A stretch of 64,000 nucleotides of DNA from Lutraria lutraria. Taxonomy: Eukaryota; Mollusca; Bivalvia; Venerida; Mactridae. A model generated the notes under the pieces. That model ran no database searches. It was not told the origin of the DNA and saw only the letters and a list, made by a program, of their open reading frames with translations. The stretch covers positions 8,334,138 to 8,398,137 of the forward strand of contig OZ026833.1 of the NCBI GenBank assembly GCA_964023205.1, in the 5' to 3' direction. Numbering within the stretch: the stretch's first letter is position 1; each line of letters begins with the position of its first letter. Positions 1 to 15,800 of this stretch are shown one piece after another. The translations under genes were made by a program, and so were the position numbers.

Positions 1-864
1 AATATTGAAAATATTTAGTATTCACAGAAAGAAATTAAAATACAGTGGTTACATTTATTTTCGTTTGGCTCAATTTTGTGTTTTTTTACTAAAATGGTCA
101 TTTTGTTGGGACGTAATTATTGGACTCCTAACAGGTATTTTGGCATCTATATTCGTGGGGATTTGATTTTGTGAATGAGCCGACCCCAAAATCTACGAAA
201 TAAAATCCCAAACATAAATTAGTGAAACTCCAGTATGCAAAAGGACTGCTGGTTAAATTACACAAATAATCACCAGAATTTACTAAAGTATTGATTTTCA
301 AAGGATTAAACTATTTATAGGGAATGATGTCGTAATGAATGAATTCTACACGATCTAAGAGACATTTAACAGATAATGAAACTGTAAAATGTTTGCAGAA
401 ATACAATATTATTACAAAATTAATTGAAAACATCTCTATAATTTAGAGCATTTTAATTTCTGCATTATTCTCAGCAAAATTCCATCAGAGACATTTAAAG
501 TTGTATCTTATTGCAGGTGACTGATAGTTTTTATAACAGTGAATTGCAATTATGTAATGCCAGTATGTAATGATCTTGAAAGACCTGTTTTGATTGGACA
601 AGTCACAGACATTAACCAATCAGAGGAACTGTTATATACATACATTTAACATGAGACCTTTATATACATTATGTTTGACACAAGCATTTTTGGCCCAAGA
701 GAGGCTAGGACCTCAGACAGATTTGTGGGACACCCCTTCCCAAATCTTCTCACCACATCTACACGATTCACAGAAATGACCCCTTATGCATTTCAATCAG
801 TGGAAATCTGCTGATCAGTGGAAGAACCACATCTCTATTCTTAGTTATCATATATTTAACTTAC
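1..864 (-). other. TMEM131 intron after exon 15
   Basis: No exon or RNA gene was recognised. Positions 41-235 hold a copy of the CGTGGGGAT inverted-repeat element; the rest is AT-rich single-copy-looking sequence. Confidence 0.6.
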
Positions 865-3800
865 CTCCACTGGATTGTCATTATATATTGTAAATTGCAT
901 GCTTTTATTTTCTTTAACACCCATTGTTCCAAAATCAAGTTGGCCTTCTAGTTTTCCAGGACTATGTGGTATTATCTACAATACAGTTGAATGTATTTAC
1001 TCAAATATCAGTCGAAATACTCTTAAAAATCACATTAAGGCCTAAAATAAAATAAGTTTGTTAGCCTTTTACCAACTCAGTCATGGCCAGTGAAGGGCAA
1101 ACAAACATATATTTTATTAAGGCCTCAATTGCACAAACTTCGAAAAATATTTATTTTTGTTTTATCATCAATTTTTCTCATTTCAAGGGTTCAATGCAAG
1201 AGTGTCGTTACTCATATTGAAATTAGAACAAGTTACGATAGTGTTGCACTGAGCCCTCGATTTGCTCCCTAATTATGATCAGCTTGAAACCAAATTTAAA
1301 CACATCTATTCGGCATCTCCTTAAACTAACAAATATGTCTTTAACATTGGCCAAAGAGTCCATGTCATGTTTTAAATTGGCATCATGTTATTGAATTTAA
1401 TATTTTATAAAAAGAAAGTTTGATCTACTATCATTTCTGCTTCACTAATTTTGGATGGGAGAGGTTGAATAAAGACAATTGTTTTTAAACTATGGTGTTA
1501 AGAGAACCACAAAATGAAGACGATATTTCTGAGAAATGTAATCAACACAGGAAGTAGACAATTTCAGTTTTCATGAAATAATGATATGCATAGTTATCAT
1601 AGAAATTCTAAACAACAAACGTAAATATTGTTTTTCAATAAATATGACTACAGTGTAACCTCTGTGAATGGCTACCTCCAAACAATAGCCACCTCCCTGT
1701 TACAGCCAGTAAACAAGCAGCCCAAATTGACTTTTTACTCTATTTTCACTCTCTCAACAATAGCCATCTCCTTACAACAGTCATTTTTGTCATTCCCATT
1801 GGTGGCTGTTCTAGGGAGGTTGCACAGCATAATCGCTCGTTATTTTGACAATGTGTCAACCAAGTTAAATTAAGCCATCACAAAATGAAGAAATAAATCT
1901 GCGTAATCGTAGACAACTTCCAAGGACTCCATTACAAAAATAAGTTTGGATTTATGCTGTTTTCAACCATTTTTTAAGTTATATGCAGTGACTGATTCAC
2001 CTAACAAGTTTTCCTGGACAGTAATCTAACCAGTACTAACTAACCCTTCTACAATGAACTGTTAACTTGTCCACATGTTGAGGATAATCAAGACTGTTGT
2101 CAAATTTTCATGGGAGGGTATGACCTGCTATGACTGAGAATCGAACTTGGATTCCCGGGTTACAAATCCTTAATCTAAAACTAGTAAAAAATACTGCTGG
2201 ACAAGTAGCTTGGGAGAAAATTGTTTAGTCCTGGATATAACTATCCTGTGATTAAATTATTTAGAACAATATGACATACCTTATAAAGGCCATCTGTAAG
2301 TAAAGGTCACATTATGTCTTTCCCAAGGGTGAACTTTACTTACAGATGGCCTTTATTCAGATGTCATTTTGTTCAAAATGATTTAATCAATGACAGTATT
2401 GCCTTCATTGACAGGATGGTCTTCATTTCTGGGGTGGTCGCTAACAAAGGATTAACTGTACTAAACTATAATATTAGAACTTACTGTCATCTCATTATGG
2501 TAAGCTATTATTTCTATATCAAATATTGAAGCGTTGGTGTGTAGACTCAGCTTTGTCTTAAAATGTCTATTTTCCTTGTTTGTATGTAGTTTTAATACAA
2601 ATGGAGTAACCAATACTTGTGGATGTAAAATCACCGGTTTTGTAAAATTGATTATCTGAAAGACATCAAAAATAGAAACATACATTTTACATTGATCTAG
2701 AATATAAATAACATAAAAACAATCACTAATCGGACTAATCGGTAAATACGTGTGTGTGGGAAGTGGCATGCCATGAAATTTGAACCTTTTCATTTTTATT
2801 GCAATTATAAAATAACAATATTTGTACCTTTTTTTTATTATTTATTCCGTCAATTCAAATGTTTTATATTGTGTTTTACGCCCCTTTTCAACACAACAGT
2901 CAGAGTCATATGAGGCGGACAGTTCACCCAACCATCGTTCCTGGAAGAACCAGTACTAGACTCCCATCTTCCGTAAGCAACTGCCTACTTTCTAACATAA
3001 AGAGAAAAGGTCGGCAGCGGGGCTCGAACCCATGACCCTCTTATCAGTGGTAGGTTACAGTGATTTGAATCAGCGACCTTAACCACTCTACCACGGAGGC
3101 AGGTCGTCATTTCAATATGATTTTTTTTACATATGTTTAAGAAAATGTATGCCACAGCGTAATCAGGTCAGAAAATTGGTAAATAAAGAAACCTACTTAA
3201 GGTCACAGACAGTAAAATTGGATCTGTAGGACAATCTCAAAACTGTTTATTCAAATACCAGTCAGTAGTGTCTACAATCTCCAGACAAACATGGTCACAG
3301 ACACAATGACAGTCAAGCCTTGCACATCGAGGGCTCAGCGCAACACTGTCGTAACTTGTTCTTATGTCAATAGGAGTTACGACACTGTTGCGTTGAACCC
3401 TTATGAGCAAATAAGGTGTAAACAATTGTTTATTTCTGGTTACATGCTCATTAAAAATGATGAAATATTGAGTACATGATCACTATAGAACGACTGAATT
3501 TACTTAGTAAATTTGACTTCTAAAAATGGGGTAGGCAGGTAATGTTGGTTTTTTTTTTTGTTCTTGCAAGTGTGGGGAAAGGTTAAAAAAGTGAGAAAGG
3601 GAATGTACCTTAAAAAACTTCTAGGGAACCACGGTCTGTGGAAAAATTAGGGTAGCTCGGCTAACCAGAGACAAACAATTGTATTCCTTAAGTAAAAAGG
3701 TGTTTGACGTACGAAAACATCACACATAACTAAAACAATGACTTACAGAAAACAGGTCCTGAACGTCTGCAGGTAGAGTAACATTGTATAGAACCAATGA

Positions 3801-6800
3801 AAAGTTAAAAGTGTTTGTAAAGCTCATCTGTCGAGTGTCGTTAAAAAACCATTGAGAAAAAAAGTGGGTCATATTCTTTGGATAAGTCAGTGAGCTGAAA
3901 TAGAGAAAACAATTAGGTACTGACTTTCTGAAACAAATCTTCTACTTTAACCATGGTGTGGATATTCTATAAGTTTCATAGAAATCAGCCGAAATAATTA
4001 TCTGAAATGACCTCATCAATTTTTATATATTGATTAAAAAATTTAGATTTTTTTTAAGTTTAAAGAAGAACTGATTTGACCAGTGATCTGCTAAGGTACA
4101 TTTAATTATTTTTCTGAAGACATAAAAGACAATTTTGTGTCAATAAACAATTAAATATAATTAAACAAATCAAGGTTCTGCCACTTTATGAGAAAAGATT
4201 GATTTTATATTAAATCTATCTAATTTAGTACAAACTTACCCATGTAATACTTTAGCTTCATATGGAATGGATATTTTAAGCGAATTATTCTTTGTTCTGA
4301 CTATAATTTTGCCCGACCATAATTTAGGATGTATAGCTTTTGATGCTGAAAAATAGCAAAATTAAGATAAATAAGAAATCACACAATCAAAGCATTATTA
4401 TGCTACAAATATATTAACAAGAGGGCCAAGATCGCTCACCTGAGAACAAAGGCACTATAATTAGTGACCAGGTAATATAGTTTCCATCTCGTATAACCCA
4501 TTCTTATGTAGATTTTGAGATCAAAGCCAACAATGAAGGTATAATACTGTTAAACAAGCTAAAACGTAGCAAATTTTCTAATACAAGGGCCCATAATTCT
4601 TTAAGTTGTGATCTGATTCCACCCATAACTTAACTTGTCCAAGACCATAAGGTCATACACATTCATTGTAAATATGATTAAGTGTTTAAAGCGCAGAAAA
4701 CAAAACAATATGTGAATCAAAAACACCTATTTGCGGTTCTCATACTGTGAGAAAAAATATTATAAACCTAAAAGTTACAAAGGTTTCGGGTCATGTTTTG
4801 ACCGTCATTCTTCCCGGTTGGTCACGTCAAGGCAAACATTAATATTTTTATTCTTGGCCTGGCTAATAATACTACAAATAGCATTTGAAAAATGTCATTT
4901 ACGTGGCTTTAACGGAAAGTGTTATCTCCACATCATCAATGGTTAGAAATGTTTACTTCATTAAGTATACAGGATTATTCTCTTATCTAATTAAACATGA
5001 TAAAACACATCATACAAGCTAGGAACTAGCGTTACTAAGGAAATTTATTCCTTAATACCTTTATTACTAATAATAAAACAACACATAACCGTGACATTGT
5101 TCTTGATTCTCAATATTAAAGTAATAAAAATAGATAAATTAACTTTGACTAATAAAAAAAAACAATTTCTTCACCCAAGATATGAGTAAAAAGCTAAAAG
5201 AAGATTAACTAGTATCTATAACACAGACATGACAGCATGACACTTGTATGAACACAAAATGAGGAAAATTCTCAAACATTCAGGAAAGTTATCTATTAAT
5301 AAGATATTTTATCACTTCCTTTTTATCTGAAGATATCATCATTAAGAGTACTCTGTCTCAAGAATTTCTCAGGGACACTTTTTCAGTGCCCTCATTCTAA
5401 CTACAGAGCTAAGTACTGTGTCAAGAAAATTACAGGAAAAAGGGGCGTGGCATGTATTGGTGATTTACATCCAGCACAATAAAGAACCAGAAAAAACTAT
5501 TTGAAAAGAATAGGACATAGATGCCCGGTTCTCCTGTATCTTATCTCCGCTCTCTCTGGGGCAACTCTGAAATGACCATAGCAGTCGAATGGGCCGTTAA
5601 ATAACAAATAAGTAAAAAACATTGTCGTACCTTTAAAAGTTATATGAGCCACTGTAATTGGTCTCAAAAGTTCCGACTGCAGTTTTACTGGACGAAAATC
5701 AACGCTAATTGCTTCATTGGGAGGGGAAATGGTCACACTCTGAAAAAAAATTATAAGAGCTTTGTCAAAAAAAGGTGGTCCATGCCGTAACGATGACATT
5801 AAAGTCCTAAATATTACACAGTAAAATCCCTGAAAATCAGACAATTTTTTAAGTCCCATTGTTTTAGGCATTTATCTAAATTTCTCTGAAAACTGGAATT
5901 CTCAGAAAACACTTTTGCCCCAGTCAGGAAAGTTTCCCATTTTTCAGGGTTTTTTTACTGTGTTTTTGTTGGTTAAATCATATTAATGTACACTCTGAAA
6001 AAAAAGTCAAAACATATTGTAACTACAACAACATCTTAATACTTATATCACCCACAGAACCCCCCTCCCACTAAATGTTGTGGGGTTCAAATTTAGAAGA
6101 CATATAGCTGATTGATCGATGATCTTCATAATGAGATGGTGTTAAAATTGAAAAGCCCTCTAAGAGGGGGTAACCGTACTTCACAAACACATCTCTAATT
6201 CATATACTTTTAACAGTTACTGTGAATGAATTACCCTATGAGTCAATGTTTGGGTACTTTTTTTAATGTAAAGGAAATAAACTACTAAAGCATTTACAGT
6301 GAGTGACAATTTTTCATGGGCCATTAAAAAGATGGGAGTGGCTTAAATAGAAGTAAGGCGGTAACTAGGGAATAGTTTGTGTGTTCATAGACGTAAAATA
6401 AGTGAATTTCAACAGTGAGAATCTACAAATAGTATGATGCAATAAAGGATGTACCACATACTTAATCATTGAACTCAATTAAATCTACACAACACAGATA
6501 TTTAGAACATGATCTAAAAACAAACTACACTGCATTCATTAATTGTCCAAATATAACAGAGATACAGAGTCTGGTTTACTCAACACAAAAATAATTAATA
6601 AAGTACACTAGACATAAAATACAAATTAGTTGTGTCTGGTTACCCAACCTACAGTTTCCCCCCCCCCCCACACCCTAAACTTTTTATCTAGCCTGAGGAA
6701 TGGTACATTATTATACTGTCTCACTTTCTTTAACTTTCTGCATGTTTTCAAATACATTGAAAAAATCCCCCCAAAATGTTCCTTACCTACATACCCTATT

Positions 6801-9800
6801 TTTTTGAGCAGGTGACCAGAAACAAATATTTTTTACACCATAAGACAATCAGAACAAATCAGAAAAGCAACAGTATAAAGATCATTTCTTGTTTGTTTAT
6901 ATCGAGTTTTACGCCCCTTTTTCAACAGTCAGAGTCATATGAGACAGACAGTTCACCTAAGCATCATTCCTAAGCACCAGTTCTAGACTCCCATCCTCCG
7001 TAGGCAACTGCCGACTTTCTCACATTAAGAGACATGGTCGGTAGCGGGGCTCGAACCCATGACCATCTATCAGTGAATAGTTACTGTGATTTGAAGTCAG
7101 TGACACTTGACCACGGAGGCGGGTCGTATAAAGATCAGATACGACACATCTCACATTTTGACAAGATGGATACTTACAGATACATGCACTGGTGTGTCGC
7201 CTGTATTGATTAAGTTAATTGGAACAGTCTTTGGATCATCAAATGTCCGTACAATTCCAAAATCTATCAATTCTGTGGCTACATAAACACCGGGAGCTGA
7301 AATATTAACACAGCCATCATATTATTTCATCAACAACAAAAGAGTACAAATAACCTAATGACGCATAGCCATAAAATATAATCCATCACAGTATGGCGCC
7401 AACAACAACAGCTACGGCAATTTTTCACTGTCTATAAGAGGTATAGCTTTTGTTTATCATAGTGTCATCCCTATTGAAAGGGCCAGCCAAGATGGGTCTA
7501 TTGCAACCATTATTTACCTAAATGGCGGCTCACCAAGCGAACACATCAGTTCTGACCCAGTCTCCACTGGGCCAGCTCTGAAGGCGAACACCCTTACCAC
7601 TTTAGGAACTACCAATAGATACAATCAAACTTGCAAACAAATGTCACCCTTGAGAAAAATATAAAGAGGCCTTTATTGACAGATGGCCTTATATTGAAGG
7701 TCATTTTGTTCTAAATAATCAATGACGGTTTTTAAAAGAATGGCTGCAAGGTTTGACAATACATGGTAACCATACTGAGTCAGAAATCTTAAAGATTCAT
7801 AAATGATATCAAACTACAAAAAAGTCATACTATGTTTGAGCTGTTACCATGGAAATAAATTGAAATGTAATCTAATCTATATACATGAGTGAGTTTAATG
7901 TATTCAATTCCTCTCTCAAAATGAGAAACAGACAGTAATTCAAACTAATTCTAGACTTAGAATGAACAATATAAAAAATACATTTTCTTTTGATTAACAC
8001 AACAAAATAATACAGAATATTCACTTATTTTGTAAGAATTTATATTTCATGCATTTAGTCCTTGAAACAAATCCGCCATGAAAATATAAGTCAAAATTGG
8101 TGGTACACTGTATAGTGCAAAACTTGACACATGAGGGTCGATTCCTTGCGTTCTTATTTCAACGCAGGGCACTCATTCGCCCTTAAAAAGGCATTTAAAC
8201 TCTTGAAATTAGCACCATAAATCTTCAGGACTCTTGGGAATTCATACTAAAGGGTCAATTTTATTACTACATTAGTAGGAAATTTGGTTGACACTTCAAA
8301 AAATTATCAGTGAGAACCCTGCAACAACCAGAAGATTTTATAATTCAGGAAATTATAATGCCCCCAACAAAAAATAAATGAGACCAACAGAAACTGTAAT
8401 AAAAGTATTTCCCACCAAGTTGAAGTCAGACTAGAAGCCCAAGGGCAACATGTCGAGCCCCTGTTTAGCCAGCTTGTGATCTTGACCTTTGAACTACAAG
8501 TATGGGTGATATTCATGACACATCATTTCATTGAAGTAAACTTTTATACCAATTTATTTAAAAATCCTTGAATGCAAACAGAAGTTACAGCCCAGACAAG
8601 GAAAATATATTTGACCGAATGTGTAATCTTGACCTTTGACCTAGAAAAATCTGGGTGTTGCCCAAGACACATGGTCGCATTGTATTATGGCAAGTCATTT
8701 TTAAATAATTCAATGCATAAGGGAGACACAGCCCTGACAAGGTGTATGATGATTATTTTTTATGTTTGACCTCTAAGTGTGACCTTGACCTTTGAGCTAG
8801 AGACCTTGATCTTATGCACTGCACACCACCTCATGGTGTTTTACAATTATGCCAAGTTATCTTAAAAAGTTTCAATGCATAAGGGAGATACAGCCCGGAC
8901 AAGGTCTATAATGCTCATTTTTGATGTTTGACCTCTAAGTGTGACCTTGACCTTTGAGCTAGAGATCTGGATTTTGCGCACTGCACACCGTCTCATGGTG
9001 TTTAACAATAATGCCAAGTTATCTTAAAAAGTTTCTATGAATAAGGGAGATACAGCCCGGACAAGGTCTATAATGCTCATTTTTGACGTTTGATCTTTAT
9101 GTGTGACCTTGACCTTTGAGCTAGAGACCTGGATTTTGCGCACTGCACACCGTCTCATGGGGTTTAACAATTATGCCAAGTTATTTTAAAAAGTGTCAAT
9201 GCATAAGGGAGATACAGCCCGGACAAGGTCTATAATGTTCATTTGTGACGTTTGTCCTCTATGTGTGACCTTGACCTTTGAGCTAGAGACCTGGATTTTG
9301 CGCACTGCACACCGTCTCATGGTGTTTAACAATTATGCCAAGTTATCTTAAAAAGTGTCAATGCATAAGGGGTGTACAGCCCGGACAAGGATCCGGACTA
9401 ACTAACTAACTAACTAACTCACGTACAGACACGCAACCGCCATTGTGGCGACTAAGTCGAGCTCACCGCAGGCGGGCTCGACAATAAAGCAAATCTTAGC
9501 AATTCATCTATGGAATTATTTGCAATTTATATATACCATGGTACATTATAAATATACAAATGTAACAGATGGTGTTATTAACACATACTCTTAATTATAA
9601 AACAGCCAATCACTCATATGACCAAGTCTAAAGTCCCATAAGCATATACATTCATCGGTCGTAATAGTTTCTATTTGTCCTATATTTTGATTTGCTTGAC
9701 TGACTCAATTGATCATGTATTCAATGATTCACTAACTGCAGTAAACAAATTTCATATAATAAATATTAACAGAAATTTGAGGTTGGTAAATTCAAAACAG

Positions 9801-12800
9801 CACTAGACAAACCCAACTAGAAAGCCACTGTTGTGAAAAGCGCCGCTTTTTTGGCAATTAATCATTGATGTAACTGACTGGTAAAACCTCTGAATGAAGT
9901 CAACCATTTACAAACAGGGATGTAATTAGTTGGATGGCCAAAAGAGGAAAATCAAATTATTGAGTTGGGGGCTTGGGGCCACTAACGGCCCTAGTGGGTC
10001 CTGGGGATGATAAAAAACAGCGAAAAAATGCCAATCCGTGGAAATCATAAACCTGAGAAAAACAAGTCTCCTTATTCTGAAAAAAAAACACAAAAACACT
10101 ATTTCTCAAGGTGGCCTTTGTGTACAGGCTTGATTGTAATAACATGAAAACTTACATGATGTAACCTCCACTTCAACTGGTAAAACTACCATTTTCTCTA
10201 AATCCTGTTTATGGTCAGTAATAATACGTATAAAGGCTGTATGATTATTTTCTGTCCTCCCTACAAAATTTGCCTTCATTATTGTTTTAGTTTCATAGGG
10301 AGGAATCTCCTGAAATATAAAACATACCAATACAGTATAACCTCTGTAGAGCGGCCCTCTGTAGAGCAACAACCTCTCTGTAACAACACCTTCAAAATTT
10401 CCTTGAACTGATATTTACTATAAATTCAACCTCTGTAGAGCAACAACCTCTCTATAACAACACCTTCAAAATTTCTTTAAACTGATATTTACTATAAATT
10501 CAACCTCTGTAGAGCAACAACCTCTCTATAACAACACCTTCAAAATTTCTTTAATCTGATATTTACTTTAAATTTAACCTCTGTAGAGCAACAACCTCTC
10601 TATAACAACATCTTCAAAATTTCCTTGAACTGATATTTACTATAAATTCAACCCCTGTAGAGCAACAACCTCTAAACAACAGCCAATATTTGCAGCTCCC
10701 ACAGGGTGTTGCTCTACAGAGGTTGTACTATATAAGCATAGTACAAATAATTGGTAAGGCTACATCTTTTTACAATTAGGTTCTCAGGAGCGTCATCTCA
10801 TATTTAAAATTTTCAATTAACACTTCAGCGGGTTTAATGCTATATTTTAATAATGATTATGTATGGTGGCCTGTGTGCCTAACCAGTTTTCCTGGACTGT
10901 ATTCTAACCAGCACTAATGTACCCCTTCCACAATGAGCCATCAACTTCTCCATTCAATATTTTGTCAAACATTTTTAAAAGGGTATGACCTGCCGCAACC
11001 AAGCACACTAATAAGGGGCTTTTCTTTAAAAAAGAAGTGCCTTCAACCAATTTAATTTTTTTCATCAATCCTAATGTAATAAAGTTCAGGCGTTATGATA
11101 AAAAGAAATGTAACTGTCTTCAGGTGGTGAGGTTATAAAACTTGAAATCGGTCTTCAAACTGAAATCTCTATTTTGTCTGGTTAATATTTATAAGTTGAT
11201 TATGATCAGACATTAATGATGTTATTCTGACAGTATAATTGATCTGACCTTGTATTTAATTATAAATCAGCTTTATCTTTTCAACCATAAACTTTTCAGA
11301 ATGGAATTGAGCTCAGAGACTGTTCGCACATTTCATACTCTTAGGGCCTTGACAATCATATTTGCGTGGCCGTCAGTTTTAAATTTACTGTTTCATCCCA
11401 CATCAAATGCAATATTAAAGTGTACTATCATTAAATTCTGTTTAAATGTGTATACAATCTGTTGATTATACAACTTTTACAAGTAAAACAGTCTCCCTCA
11501 TATACAATATCATATCATTACAGAATGGAGAGAGAGAGCTCAAGTCTTGTCAATGATGACAATAAGGAGAAAAAGAATCCATTTTCTATAGAGTATAAGT
11601 CAAGGACAATAACTTCACTTCCTTGAAAGTCGAGACATAATGTTCACTGTGTATGGTATGCAGTTCATTTTCACAGAGTTAAATTTCAAATTGCAATAAT
11701 CCGGCAATCTAAATGTGTGTAATTCATTTTTTGATGTCTTTACACTTGAAAACTAGATAATACATGCTACAATCTGGTACTCAAACTTCATGCTGATAGC
11801 TTATCAATCCACTCCATCCATAATCAAAATTGACCCCAAAAATTCAAGGAAATCTAGTCAACTCAGACTAACAGTAGTTTTCCATACTGGATTAAAAGCT
11901 ACCTGGCCTAATACCATAGCACCACATAAATTCCAGTTTTATATACCAGTTTAAAAGCCGTGTCTTATATACTGGTCTAAAAACCAGTTTTATACACAAA
12001 TTTTAAAGCCAGTTTTATGATACCAGTCTAAAAGTCAGTTTTCAGAATACCAGTCTAAAAACAGTTTTATATACCAGTCTGAAACCCATTCTAAAAGCCA
12101 GTTTTCCATACCAGTCTGAAAGTCAGTTTTCCATACCACTCAAAAAAACAGTTTAATATACCAGTCTAAAAGCCATTTTCATAAACAGGTGTTTACAGCT
12201 TTCTTACCCATAAAGATCTAGGAGCCTCCTTTTCCCCTGTTGGTAATTCCAGATGTAAATCACCATCACTTGCAAACATTTCCAACACCTTTAATGGGAA
12301 AAAACACTTTATTAATATACATGCAAATCAAATAGAAACATCAATTAATTATTCAACTCATAAAATGACAGCCACACAACTCGACTAATAAAATTTCACA
12401 GTTTTCTTTTTTTAATGATTGAATGCACTAAATTAAGCAAATCTTTTGATTGGATTCAATTTTGCATTATATCATATCATGAAAAATATTCATTGAGTTC
12501 GAGATTATATCTTAAATGCAAATGTTGCATTCTGTATACACACATTTTCCCATCCCTTTAAGATTTTGAAACATACTAGCTTCATCACAAAGACAATGTC
12601 AAACACACATTAAATTTTATGCGATAGTGATTCTAAACACAATATGTGTCTATAGAGGACACAGAATGATGCCCCTACTGTATTATTATTCTGGTCATGG
12701 TGCCCACATTTGTGATACAAGATTTTCATATTATGTAACATCAAAATACAAATTCCAGGGCAGATAACTCCAAAGACTTCAGCCTTTGACAGAGTTAAAA

Positions 12801-15800
12801 CCCTTCATGCTTACTTCAAATGCCGATTAACATTTCTGTATAATTTTATACTCTGTATACTTTTATTTTACTCTGCCCCTAATACTTTAAGAGATATGCA
12901 GGACACAAGATTTTCAGGACTAGGGCAAATGATCTACATGCCCACTATATGCCATCTTTCAGTGTGGGGGGACTCAAAAGGCTGAAAAATGCCAACAAAT
13001 GATGTTATAGGCCTCTCTGTAAGGATGCCTTCATTCACAAATAAAGGGTCTTAAATATCATAGAGCATTCAGGCATATCAAGGAGGGTGTGGCTTCTGTG
13101 GCTTTACATGTATAACATACAAAGTTTCGTAGGAAAATATCAGTCTGTATACTAAAACATATAGCACATGTCCGGTTTTCACTTACCTGAAGAGGTGTAC
13201 TATGTGGGTTATGCATATTTATTAAAGGTGAAAAACTGCTATTGACCGGAACCCTTGCCCCTAAATATGGTCGTAATCTGTATGGATTTGCTGTACCGAC
13301 TCCAAAAACCTGAAATATTGAAAACCGTAAAATTAAATGATGCAGGGTGGCCCTTATTTGGAGGTGGCCGCTAACACAGGTTTGACTATATTTAGAAAAC
13401 AAGAGACGCACCTAAATTATCTACCTTTGTCTGTATTTGAGAGTTAATCATACTGAACTTACGTTAACAAAAGCTAACATTTATATTTTATGTCATGAGA
13501 AAAGAAATGACCGCAAGAAGGTGTAGAATATAACAAATAACATCAGTGCATCAGTTGATCTTTGATCAAGCAAAGACAAAGATATTGTCCCTTAAATAGA
13601 CAAACATTTCTATAAATGCAAATCAACCAAAAACCTTCCAGAGAACAGAAAGTGTAATATGTAATCAATCTTATTTATAACCAACAGAAAATCTTTTAGT
13701 TGACAAAAAATTGATTTAAACAGTAAATATCAAAGAAAGTATTTCACATACAAATTATGCCTATCAAATAGTTATTCATACTTCATGAACTTTTGATGAA
13801 CTATTCAAAAACGGTTCAAGAAAATTTCATGTTTATACACCTGTTAACCTTACACTCTATTAAAGGAGCAAAGTGTGCCGACTGGAAACTTTAAACTCCA
13901 CAAACTTGTGATATTTTATGCGGATGGACTGACTGACTGACCAACCGACTGACAGAGTGACTCCGATATATAAAATTCACAATAAGGTAATGATTAGCGC
14001 TTAGAACAAGATGCTGCATTCAATAAACTTATATGCTCCCAGTGGCATGCTTGACAAACTGGTAATCTACTTAACTTCATACGGACATTCTCATGAGAGG
14101 TATGTTGTGGGGTGCACCCTTTGATCTTTTCTGTGTTTTTATTCCCATAAGTTGCACCCCACAAGTCGAAATTATCCCCACAATTCCAGTTTATACGGTG
14201 TACCAACCCTAACCCCAGAACCACCCTCTGGTGTATACGGACAGATGGATGGTTGGACGAACGAACAAGGCAATCATTATATCTTTATACTATCATATAT
14301 GCCCCTGCATCATTATATGCCAGCAGAATAAAGTATTTAAAAATCAAGGAACAGTTCAAGTGTTGGTAATTCTATCTGAAGTTTTGGGTAATGTACTGGA
14401 ATTAATTAAGTAATCACATAAATTCCTAAAAATAAGTAAGTTTAATCAGGTAGTAAAATCCTTCATTAATGATTCATTCTGCTGGAGACTTACATACACC
14501 AATAAGTAATTAAGAATGGTATACCAGATAATTGATGCTGATTAATTGAAATAGAATCTCTAAATATCTCATTAGGTTATAGATCCAGAAAAAATCTGAT
14601 GTAATTCAAAAATAAGTGAGCAAGTGGAAAATTCAGATTGAGAAAAAGAGATAACAAGAGTGCCAGGTCACACTTTACGCCCGTCAAAATTCATTTTTTC
14701 AAAGCGTCACAGGGCATAACTCAGAAGTGCCAGGGACGATCAGGCTGGTTATCGAACTTGACCGAGATCTCATGGCCATAAACATTTCCATCAAGTTTGG
14801 TGAGGATCCGAATAAAACTTGTTGAATTACAGAGCGAACACCATAGTGGACGCTGCCCGTTTTTTTTTCTTTTTATGAACAAAAGTAATCTCTTGAAATT
14901 GAATTTATCATGTATTCATAGTTTAAGAAAATATTTCACAAGCTGCTTTACCATAAAACGTTTAGTTTGAAACTTAAAGTACACATTAATTCAACCAGCT
15001 GCTTTATATTGAGTGAATTACATTTACACTTCTTTACATCAACAAGAAATAAATAAAAACGGAAATGCAAATCCTTTCAAATGACCAAGGTGACTCAGGC
15101 CACACACACATAAAAGTATATCAGGCAAGTAAATTTGACCTAATTCACATTAAGTAAATAACAATAACATAAGTTGACAATTTTGGGCTACATTCTTATA
15201 AAATTAAAACCAATACTATCCTAACTGCTCATATATAAAAATTCATTTACGATAGTTTTACATTGAACTTGCCAATGTTAATAACAAGCTGAGTTAACCA
15301 ACTATTTGTTGTAGAAGTTAATATTGAACTTTATCATAACTATCAAACTATACAAGTACAGATTGCAGATAAAAGATTGCAATGAAATGATATATATCTA
15401 AACTGAACAATGAGTTTGACAATTATCTTCATCTGATTTGGTGGCAAGAATTATGTATATATAATATATGAGTAAATGTACACTCTGATATTATATTTAT
15501 GTACCAAAGATGTTCCAATAAAGACACACACACACACACCCCTCTATTAAATGCCCCTTTATCATAAACACTACAATAATCCTTAAAATTTCATATTAAA
15601 TGTATCTAAAAATGGTTCAAACAACAACATGGAAAATTGAAAAACTGGAGCTTGTCACACAGCACTTTGACACAGACATGGTAATGTTTTATTCGCCCTC
15701 CTCACAGTAAAGTGACATTTTTTTACTACTTGCCACTAACAATAAAGAAATTGGATTCCTTTCAAGTTGAGTTGCAGCCTAGACAAAGCAAACTCAATAT

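Larger units (their letters stand above)
976..2484 (-). other. TMEM131 intron, repeat-bearing
   Basis: Contains a degenerate hairpin element (1185-1262), a CCTCTGTGAATGGCTACCTCC-like repetitive stretch near 1650-1850, a SINE-B copy (1951-2165) and a copy of the TGGCCTTTATT family (2275-2440). No extra exon seen. Confidence 0.55.
2656..3746 (-). other. TMEM131 intron with SINE-A and hairpin element
   Basis: Holds SINE-A copy 1 (2862-3104) and hairpin element copy 2 (3325-3404). Remaining sequence is unassigned. Confidence 0.55.
10310..12207 (-). other. TMEM131 intron with inverted-repeat element and tandem repeat
   Basis: Holds the swollen CTCTGTAGAGC element (10331-10734), a SINE-B copy (10861-11007) and a degenerate tandem array (11925-12180) of ATACCAGTCTAAAAGCCAGT-like units. 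Confidence 0.55.

Noticed and set aside
8560..9390. Regular repeats resembling a CRISPR array
   Set aside because: Whole 162-base units are tandem copies without unique spacers, in an animal genome.
13058..13411. 117-residue single ORF
   Set aside because: Only 13187-13309 is coding (TMEM131 exon 7); the rest is intron read through the splice sites.
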